Part shown: positions 58,501-64,000 of the stretch, piece by piece | Layout: every line of letters starts with the position of its first letter | How positions within the stretch are numbered: position 1 is the first letter of the stretch | Assembly: GCF_000423545.1 (NCBI RefSeq) | Contig: NZ_AUIE01000009.1 | Location: 1-64,000, forward strand | Direction: 5' to 3' | DNA length: 64,000 bases | Source of the DNA: Metapseudomonas resinovorans DSM 21078 | GTDB lineage: Bacteria; Pseudomonadota; Gammaproteobacteria; Pseudomonadales; Pseudomonadaceae | Made by a program: the position numbers and the translations under genes | The notes under the pieces: generated by a model | What the model was told of the DNA's origin: nothing | What the model saw: only the letters and a program-made list of their open reading frames with translations | Database searches by the model: none

Positions 58501-60240
58501 ACCGGTTTCGAAGAGAACCGCAACGCGGGAATCCGTGGCGGTGTGTACGTGCGCTTTGCCGGGGCGCTGACCGCGCACCTGTCGCAATCCAGCGGCCGTC
58601 ACGCCGCGCTGCGGGTGCACGACAACCGTGTCGACCAACCGGCCGGACGTACGCTGACCGCCTTCACCTTCGGCCCGGTGTCGGTGGCCAACAACCACCT
58701 CAACAGCGAGCACAGTGGCCTGTTCGGCTTCCTCGACACGGCCGTTGGCGGCGTGCTGATCATCAACCTCGGTGGTATCCATCGTGTGCTGGCTCGGGTG
58801 TTCAGCGCCTACCTGGCCTTCGAGCCTGGGCAGACTGCCAAGGGCCGCTTCGCCGCCGTCGCCGAACGCGCGTTGCCGGGCGGCGAGACCCTGTTCGACG
58901 ACAACTACGTGCGTCTCGGCCTCGACAACCGCTCGATCACCTCGCAAGTGCTGCTGACCCTGGACGACCTGGGCTATGCCGCGAATACCTCGGCTGTGTA
59001 CCGTGGCGACCCGTTCTTCGCCAACGCGGTGCTGATGGGCGACAGCGTACGTGTCACCGCTTCCCGCCTGCGCGAGGACGTGACCCGGACCCTCTCGCTG
59101 TTGAGCACGGGCATGCGCATGAACATGACGGCCCTGAACCAGGCGGACCACTGCATCGTCGCCCAGCCCAGCGCCGGGACCGCCCCGCTGCCGACGGTGG
59201 ACCAGCCCAACCAGGTGCTGGATGCCGACCTGTGCAGCCGGCTGTTCGCCAACCGCGCGGCCGTCGGCCAGTTCCTTGTCACCGTGCTGGCCGCCAACGC
59301 CAACCAGCTCGGCGGTACGCTCTCGTCCAGCGCATTCAGTTCGGCGGAACTGGGCAGCCTGACGCAGCAGACCACCGCCCGCGCCATCGCCCAGGTCAAC
59401 TCGACCCAGGTGGCCACCAGCAAGGCCTACCAGGCCGAAGCGCTACGCATGACGCGCAAGCACGGCGCCGACTTCCCGGCCAGCGCCGCGCTCAACGCCC
59501 GCAGCCAGGCCAGCGCGGAAACCAGCGGTCTGCTGGCCACCAGCTCGGAAACCCTGGCGATCCGGGTACCGGACAGGCCCGAGGGTGGTTCGGCCTTCAG
59601 CGGTCGCCTCATCAACGACCGCGGCCAGGGTCAGGTCGACTACACAGTGGCGCTGCTGCGCGGAAACGGCAGCCAAGTCGAAACCCTGGGCCAGACCGAT
59701 GCCAACGGCGCATTCGCCGCGACCTTCGACAAGGCGCAGACCGCGCGCCTGGCCAAGGAAGGAGAGCTCTTCGCACAGGTCACCAACCTGGCCGGCAAGG
59801 AAGTGCTGCGCGACAAAACTCCGCTGCGCTTCGCCAGCGACGCCTCGCTACAGGCCACCCTGGTGGTGCCGGTGCGCGTGGTGCCCAAGTCGGTTGCGGT
59901 TAACGCCACGCTGATCCATGGAACCCCCGTCGAGCCCACACCCACGGCGCCCACACCGCATCCGACCGAGCCGGTGCCAGGGCCGGCGGTGCGTACCTCA
60001 CTCGACAAGCTGCAACTGGACGAAGCCACGCTCAAGCAACTGGCCAAGGGCAAGATCCAGGATGTCGAGGGCATCCTGGAAACCGACCCCACCCGGCTGG
60101 CAAGCATCGTGGGCGGTGAAGACAAGGCGAAGAAACTGATCGAGATGGCCAGGCGGCTGCTCGGCCAGACGCCGCCCCCCAGCCCGACCCGGAAGGTCGC
60201 CGCGACCGTGAAGAAGGCGGCGCCCAGGAAGAAGGGGTGA
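55528..60240 (+). CDS. giant beta-helix protein, probable fibre/receptor or baseplate-decoration protein
   Basis: A 1570-residue protein. The N-terminal attachment part resembles DUF6519 (GVLHQQGRVTLDADLTEGELLE, about 32-53). A large right-handed parallel beta-helix covers about 480-1080 (NVKIHGCRWRTLVLP, CRDLNIHDNRMIART, LKIAGNRLHLLD, ISGNHIHENGPRAVD). It is interrupted by a carboxypeptidase-regulatory/Ig-like domain near 755-815. A second Ig-like module lies near 1360-1400. The end (about 1495-1570) is a helix-hairpin-helix-like unit with a Lys-rich tail. Ligand binding is a guess from the fold. Confidence 0.7.
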   Translation: MQGDFSILNFDPHQHEHGVNPPAQGVLRNLSGVLHQQGRVTLDADLTEGELLELAWNGQAGRDILGAGVCAVPASEPEGFRVEAAAVVDGAVQLRLRPGRAWVDGILTRLPGIAPDPLALVTRLATYFGPPLATPVPTTDQVDDGIRDAVILEVSEEALHGFQYPQRLIEPALGGPDTTERAYVNFRLRLLRMAAGEDCSSLLARLRDDPASKGRLNVTLAPVLNLVGECPVVGGGGYTGFEHCLYRIEIADAPEGAPVRFKWSQWNGGLVGRGRFDASSDPDRVIIDAGRTAIVNSGLTEFYLEALQYDELLGTWGVVYGSMARLNTDHDLELEAPASFGSLPGTTAPVFFRLWNGLGEIQDYPEIAAPRELRDGIRLAFGATGHYRPGDYWTFSVRAGEIGNPPVLLDHAPPVGIVYHRVPLAEINWTGRRNTEISGSIEDCRKRFRPLTNQKVCCTFLVGDGLSSFGDFNSLEEAATHLPATGGELCLLPGVHRANLRLEGRRNVKIHGCRWRTLVLPRLETRSQPLLHFVDCAGIEVCDLDLVSYDGIAVRIDGSREDGCRDLNIHDNRMIARTNAIRASLAIGLKIAGNRLHLLDTVDGRATLSIAADDVLVERNTLVLLPFIDTTPDEPDEPDDDPNRDPADPCARPEILYLHPQLVLRYAFAAWAVLVVQLLPQQPYRAIGGIHVRAGSERVRLLENTVVGGAGNGVTLGGDLDPVDAPPAPEPPAILATGAAASAPATVNVTANGQFLALVQDEKGKPLSGVDLYLEDATVATDRSDAQGMASVKAAPGSYRLDVSPQYQVQRIAEARDEGVLVNVVTLAARAAEQMRGFLHEITIEANDISMMGLSGIGFVPRNGADLKGPARAIPGNDPKAALLAYLDAALLNLALTPLLRATDPVRDLVILNNRLHHNLRNPFTEALLAEAQFIGRGGISLALVEAARISGNHIHENGPRAVDPACGVFVGYGDNLEITDNVLAANGAATTGFEENRNAGIRGGVYVRFAGALTAHLSQSSGRHAALRVHDNRVDQPAGRTLTAFTFGPVSVANNHLNSEHSGLFGFLDTAVGGVLIINLGGIHRVLARVFSAYLAFEPGQTAKGRFAAVAERALPGGETLFDDNYVRLGLDNRSITSQVLLTLDDLGYAANTSAVYRGDPFFANAVLMGDSVRVTASRLREDVTRTLSLLSTGMRMNMTALNQADHCIVAQPSAGTAPLPTVDQPNQVLDADLCSRLFANRAAVGQFLVTVLAANANQLGGTLSSSAFSSAELGSLTQQTTARAIAQVNSTQVATSKAYQAEALRMTRKHGADFPASAALNARSQASAETSGLLATSSETLAIRVPDRPEGGSAFSGRLINDRGQGQVDYTVALLRGNGSQVETLGQTDANGAFAATFDKAQTARLAKEGELFAQVTNLAGKEVLRDKTPLRFASDASLQATLVVPVRVVPKSVAVNATLIHGTPVEPTPTAPTPHPTEPVPGPAVRTSLDKLQLDEATLKQLAKGKIQDVEGILETDPTRLASIVGGEDKAKKLIEMARRLLGQTPPPSPTRKVAATVKKAAPRKKG

Positions 60241-60246
60241 TCATTC

Positions 60247-61554
60247 ATGAGCCACGGGCGACAAAGCATGGAAGCGTCCGGTGAACGTCGGCGTCGGACG
60301 GTTCAGCCAACCAGCGCGAGCGAGGTTCTGCCCGGCGCCGCTGGCCGCCCCGCGCAGGATACGCCGGCCGGCCGACCCTGTGCCTGCGGCGGGGCCTGCC
60401 CCCGCTGCCGTGGCACGGGGAAGCTCGCCATCAGTGAGCCGGGAGACAGTCACGAGCAGGAAGCGGACCGGGTTGCGGCCGAGGTGATGGCGCACCCGCC
60501 GTCAAGCGGCGTTGGCACGACGCCGGTGCAGATCCAGCGCCATGGCGGGAGTCGCGCAAGCGAGCGGCAAACGGCCCCGGAAAGCGTGGAACGGACCCTC
60601 GCCAGCCCCGGCCAGGCACTGGAGCCGGGAGTGCAGGCGAACATGGAGCAACGCTTCGGGCATCCCTTCGCCGATGTCCGGGTGCACCGGGGAGGCGAGG
60701 CGGAGCACTCCGCCCGCGAAGTCGGTGCCGACGCCTATGCGGTGGGCCGCGATATCGTCTTCGGCGCCGGCCAGTACGCCCCCGACACCCTGGCCGGACA
60801 GCACCTGATCGCCCACGAACTGACCCACGTCGTGCAGCACCGTGGGGCGCCGGCGACAGGCGCCGCGCGCAGTCTTTCGCGTTACCGCAGCAAGGGGCCG
60901 GACACCATCGCCTTCGATGCCGCCAACGAAACCCTTACCGACCCGAAGAAACAGCCGTGGGTCGAGACCATCAACATTCACTTCGACAAAGCGGTGGTCG
61001 ATAGCGGGCACAAGGCCGATGCCAAAGCAGCTGGGCAACCGGAACCGCGCATGCCCACCGGCAGCCTGGTGGCCAAGTACAGCAGCAAGTCGAGCAAGGT
61101 CCTTGCCGATGTGAAACTGCCCATCGCCGGCGGCTCCACCATGCTCGGCATCGGCCTGACCGATCGCGTCAAGAACGCCAAGGTCAAGCGCCTGGAAGGC
61201 CTGGGCTACACCGACTCGGAGAACGTCCGTCTCGGTAACCTCACCGACCCGGTCGCGAAGACCGGCAAGGGCGCCCGCTATTCGAAGAGCGGCGCCGGCA
61301 CCATGAACTACGCGATCTTCTTCAAGGGCATCCAGGCGATCCACGAAGGGCTGCTCAACACCGGCTCCCACGCCTGCGTGCATGTCGGCAACGGCACTTC
61401 GATGCGCGACCTCAACTACCACACGCGGATCGGCGTCACCACGGTGACGGTGAGCTACGACAGTTCCGTGCTTTCCGACCTGTGCTGCCATCGCAAGAAG
61501 ACCGGCAACACCAACTGGGACACCAATCCCTGCGAATCGACCAAGTGCCCCTGA
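60247..61554 (+). CDS. candidate eCIS effector 1: DUF4157 domain + YkuD-like domain
   Basis: A 435-residue protein. Residues 45-54 carry the C-x-C-G-G-x-C-P-x-C motif. A DUF4157 domain follows (about 68-200) with HEQEADRVAAEVM, FGHPFADVRVHRGGEAEHSA and the zincin motif HELTH at 190-194. A C-terminal domain from about 210 ends with H366-E-G and SHACVHVGNGTSMRDL (S374, H375, C377). This parallels the H-G...S-H-G-C-V-R signature of YkuD L,D-transpeptidases, with Gly to Ala and Arg to His changes. DUF4157 is the hallmark of eCIS-associated toxins. A cell-wall-acting effector is proposed; the activity is inference. Confidence 0.72.
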   Translation: MSHGRQSMEASGERRRRTVQPTSASEVLPGAAGRPAQDTPAGRPCACGGACPRCRGTGKLAISEPGDSHEQEADRVAAEVMAHPPSSGVGTTPVQIQRHGGSRASERQTAPESVERTLASPGQALEPGVQANMEQRFGHPFADVRVHRGGEAEHSAREVGADAYAVGRDIVFGAGQYAPDTLAGQHLIAHELTHVVQHRGAPATGAARSLSRYRSKGPDTIAFDAANETLTDPKKQPWVETINIHFDKAVVDSGHKADAKAAGQPEPRMPTGSLVAKYSSKSSKVLADVKLPIAGGSTMLGIGLTDRVKNAKVKRLEGLGYTDSENVRLGNLTDPVAKTGKGARYSKSGAGTMNYAIFFKGIQAIHEGLLNTGSHACVHVGNGTSMRDLNYHTRIGVTTVTVSYDSSVLSDLCCHRKKTGNTNWDTNPCESTKCP

Positions 61555-61599
61555 GCGAGGCACCGACCCACCGCCTATCCGCGAAGGAGGGCAAGCGAC

Positions 61600-62415
61600 A
61601 TGTTCAGTACCTTGCAGGAAGAGGCCGCCCTGCGTGCCGGGCGCAAGGGCGCCCCGCCACCCCAGGCAAACCTCGTCCCACCCACCGCACGCTCACGCCG
61701 GTTCGCGCGCTCGACCTGCGCCTGTGGTGGCAGTTGCCCGACATGCAGTGAGGAGAAACGCCCCAGCGGCCCACGCCAGGCCCGCGACGGCGACCTGGCC
61801 CCGGTCGCCGACCCGGCCGAAGCCCTGGCCGAACCGGCGGCTACCCCTGCATTCCGTGACTGCAGCGAGCGCATCACCGGCATCACCGACGCCAACGAAC
61901 GCTTGGAAACCGCCCGCCAGCGCGCCCGTGAATTCGTCGGTGCCGCGCGCCGCGCACTGGGCGCCGCCCCGGCCGCTGGCACCACCTACGAGACCGCCCT
62001 CGGTCGCCACTTCATCGCCCCCAGTGCCGCCCAGCGCGCCACCATCGAAGACAACTACCGGCAGATTCTCGGCACCCTGGTGGTGTCCAACTACATCTGC
62101 AACAGCCAGAACATCTGCGAAGGCGAACAGGCCTTCTGGATCGAAGCCGACGACCTGGTCCACGTGTGCCGGCCGTTCTGGGAACTGTCGCCGACCTGCC
62201 GCGCCATCATCCTCATCCACGAAGGTGCCCACGATGTCGGCATCGGCGTGGCCGGGGCGCACCCGCCAAACCGTGGCAGCGCGCAGTACCCCACGGGCAA
62301 CACGGCCGCCCCAGCCGGCCAGACCACCGCGGGCCGCATGGATAATCCGGATGCCTACGCCTTCTTTGCCGCGCACATCTGGCGCGATACCGACACCGGC
62401 AGATCCTGCTTCTAG
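61600..62415 (+). CDS. candidate eCIS effector 2: aspzincin-type metallopeptidase
   Basis: A 271-residue protein. Its low-complexity N-terminus carries C-A-C-G-G-S-C-P-T-C at residues 40-49, like its two neighbours, but there is no DUF4157 domain. The C-terminal domain has the zinc motif IHEGAHDVG (H207, E208, H211) and DNPDAYAFFA at 248-257. This pairs as in deuterolysin/M35 aspzincin peptidases, where HExxH is followed by a third Asp ligand and an N-A-D-x-Y-x-x-F-A motif. Four or more Cys in the catalytic part suggest disulfides. GGAGG precedes the ATG. A protease cargo is the best reading. Confidence 0.75.
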   Translation: MFSTLQEEAALRAGRKGAPPPQANLVPPTARSRRFARSTCACGGSCPTCSEEKRPSGPRQARDGDLAPVADPAEALAEPAATPAFRDCSERITGITDANERLETARQRAREFVGAARRALGAAPAAGTTYETALGRHFIAPSAAQRATIEDNYRQILGTLVVSNYICNSQNICEGEQAFWIEADDLVHVCRPFWELSPTCRAIILIHEGAHDVGIGVAGAHPPNRGSAQYPTGNTAAPAGQTTAGRMDNPDAYAFFAAHIWRDTDTGRSCF

Positions 62416-62427
62416 GCGGTTACCGTG

Positions 62428-63996
62428 ATGAAGAGCCCAGCCAGCCTTCTCCAGGCCAGGCCACGCCAACCGGGCACAGACAGCCACGCCCCGGCGCCGG
62501 TGTTGTCCAGGTCCCCCCTCGCGTCGGGGCCGTCCTCCTGCGCCTGCGGGGGGGGTTGTCCGCGCTGCCAGCCCAAGTCCCGCCTCAAGGTCGGCGCACG
62601 CGAAGATGCCGCCGAGCGCGAGGCCGACGCCATGGCCGACCAGGTGATGGGGACGCCCAGCGGCACAGTCAGCACCGGCCCGCAGGGCGACGACCGCCCC
62701 AAGGTGCGCCTGCAGCCGTCGGCCTTGGGCGGTGGGGCCGAGCGCCCGGCCCCGGCCAGCGTGGATGCGGCGCTGAATGCCTCCGGGCAGCCGCTCGACC
62801 GCACCACTCGCGCCTACTTCGAGCCGCGCTTCGGGCACGACTTCTCCGGCGTCCGCGTGCATACCGACATGGCCGCTCAACGCTCGGCGCGAGAGGTCAA
62901 TGCCCATGCCTATACGGTCGGCCAGGACATCGTTTTCGATGCCGGACAATTCGCCCCGGCATCCCGCGAAGGCCAGCACCTGCTGGCCCATGAGCTGACC
63001 CATGTGGTGCAACAGCGCGGTACCGCTGGCGCGGTCCTGCGTCGCGATCCCGGCGACGAGGAACTCACGCCCGAGATCGTCGGCCAGGAGCCCGGCCTGC
63101 TGCTTTGCTTCGCCCTGTGCGAACTCGGCGTGCCGCCGGCCATCTGGCGGGACATCACCGAGATGTTCCTCGGCGCTGTCTGGGAGGAATACCGGGAAAG
63201 CTATGGCCGGGCGCGGGGGAACGCACGATTCCGTACCTTCCAGAATGCTTTCCGGAGCTACTCGGTCCTGAACTCGGTCAAGACCATCCTCGGTTTCGTC
63301 GTCCATGGACGCGTTGGTTTCATCCCGATCCGCACGGCGTCGGGTCGTGCGGCACAACAGGCGCTGTTGCGTTTCCTGATTGCCCGAGGCGCCACCGAGG
63401 CGGGTGTGATCGCCGCCGAACAACTGGTGCGCCGCATCGCCATTGCCATCGAAGTGGCCATCGCCGCGGGTTGTGGCGCCTTCTGTTCAGTACGCAGCTA
63501 CGCCTTGTTGATGCGCGACCTGGCCGACCAGATGGCGGCAGGGTTGGTAGCCGTGGCTGAAGGCATGGAAAGCCTTGGCGGCATCGTCAGCGGCCTGGCC
63601 ACAGCAATCCTGGTGCGCCCGGTCCTCTACGCCGAAACCCTGCTGGAAGTGTCCAACTGGAACCTCAGCCACATGCCCGCCGGAGCACGCGCCGACACCA
63701 TCGCCCTCGGCCTGTACTTCAGCAGCGTGATCGAGGGCGAGGATTTCGACACCCTGATCGCCTCCCACGCCCGCCCCATCAGCAGCTACCCCACCGCCGC
63801 CAGCCTGGTGCGCGAAGTGATCGCCGAGATCAACCGCGACCGCGTCATCACCGAAGAGCCCCCGCTCGACACCGAGTCCCTGGTCAACGGCAACCCCGCC
63901 GCTTTCTTCAGCCTGCTGGCGGAACAGGGATACCTCGACTTCGAAGAAGACCCCGAGCAACTGGTCGACGCAATGCTCGAAGGGCCCTCTCCCTAG
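62428..63996 (+). CDS. candidate eCIS effector 3: DUF4157 domain + hydrophobic helical C-terminus
   Basis: A 522-residue protein. C-A-C-G-G-G-C-P-R-C lies at residues 38-47. A DUF4157 domain covers about 55-200, with EREADAMADQVM, FGHDFSGVRVHTDMAAQRSARE and HELTH at 188-192. The C-terminal 310 residues are unlike any family I know and are rich in helices, with hydrophobic stretches near 325-350 and 365-395 (IAIAIEVAIAAGCGAF, GIVSGLATAILVRPVLY). A pore-forming or membrane-inserting toxin is possible. It ends at 63996, four bases before the window edge. A GTG three bases earlier is an alternative start. Confidence 0.68.
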   Translation: MKSPASLLQARPRQPGTDSHAPAPVLSRSPLASGPSSCACGGGCPRCQPKSRLKVGAREDAAEREADAMADQVMGTPSGTVSTGPQGDDRPKVRLQPSALGGGAERPAPASVDAALNASGQPLDRTTRAYFEPRFGHDFSGVRVHTDMAAQRSAREVNAHAYTVGQDIVFDAGQFAPASREGQHLLAHELTHVVQQRGTAGAVLRRDPGDEELTPEIVGQEPGLLLCFALCELGVPPAIWRDITEMFLGAVWEEYRESYGRARGNARFRTFQNAFRSYSVLNSVKTILGFVVHGRVGFIPIRTASGRAAQQALLRFLIARGATEAGVIAAEQLVRRIAIAIEVAIAAGCGAFCSVRSYALLMRDLADQMAAGLVAVAEGMESLGGIVSGLATAILVRPVLYAETLLEVSNWNLSHMPAGARADTIALGLYFSSVIEGEDFDTLIASHARPISSYPTAASLVREVIAEINRDRVITEEPPLDTESLVNGNPAAFFSLLAEQGYLDFEEDPEQLVDAMLEGPSP

Positions 63997-64000
63997 CGTT

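Overview
The window reads as a chromosomal segment of a high-GC gammaproteobacterium, most likely a Pseudomonas (or Metapseudomonas) species. The support is the soxBDAG/purU/folD glycine-betaine-type catabolism block, the RlmE and BRO-like genes, the Pseudomonas-style intergenic repeats (several GGGGCGAATTCATTCGCC / CTGTAGGAGC inverted repeats) and strong G/C third-position use. No rRNA, tRNA or CRISPR array was seen. All protein identifications come from reading translated sequence by eye against known family motifs; no database search was run.

Layout. (1) 1-1611 is a scarred region: the left end of an IS3-family element, a small K+-channel-like protein and a C-terminal fragment of an IS110-family transposase. 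(2) 1886-11564 is a catabolic island: a divergent LysR regulator, then an ArgH-family lyase, a polar amino-acid type ABC transporter (permease, ATPase, binding protein), two polysaccharide-deacetylase (PuuE/NodB-like) enzymes, an MmgE/PrpD protein and an MFS carrier. An ArgH-family lyase beside an MmgE/PrpD protein resembles the lyase/epimerase pair known for iminodisuccinate-type N-substituted aspartates, so an aminopolycarboxylate or related C-N compound is proposed as substrate. (3) 11607-16117 holds a small hypothetical, a strong terminator, an unusually hairpin-rich 160-nt stretch in front of a frameshifted BRO-like gene, rlmE, a COG2509-type FAD oxidoreductase and a TrmH-family RNA methyltransferase. 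(4) 16416-24095 is purU-folD-soxBDAG plus an IclR regulator: sarcosine oxidation with handling of the one-carbon units. (5) 24421-35538 is a second catabolic region: DUF1185 protein, alpha/beta hydrolase, aldehyde dehydrogenase, flavin reductase, CMD protein, GntR regulator, NUDIX hydrolase, DUF1330 protein, a RibB paralogue and a PotABCD-type ABC transporter. Three near-identical TGGTATACCA operators tie it into one probable GntR regulon.

(6) 35986-63996 is the highlight: an extracellular contractile injection system (eCIS, Afp/PVC-like phage-tail-like particle). It has one sheath, one tube, a DUF4255 cap, an AAA+ ATPase, hub, spike, PAAR-like tip, gp25, two large TIGR02243-type baseplate proteins, a tail-protein-I-like protein and a 1570-residue beta-helix protein. 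Three consecutive cargo/effector candidates follow: DUF4157 + YkuD-like, aspzincin metallopeptidase, and DUF4157 + hydrophobic helical domain. All three share an N-terminal C-x-C-G-G-x-C-P-x-C motif. A NusG/RfaH-type antiterminator gene is divergent just upstream, and a near-perfect ops element (GGCGGTAG) lies about 200 nt before the sheath gene. The whole approximately 27-kb operon is therefore predicted to be switched on by processive antitermination. No tape-measure protein is visible inside the window; the cluster probably continues past the right edge.
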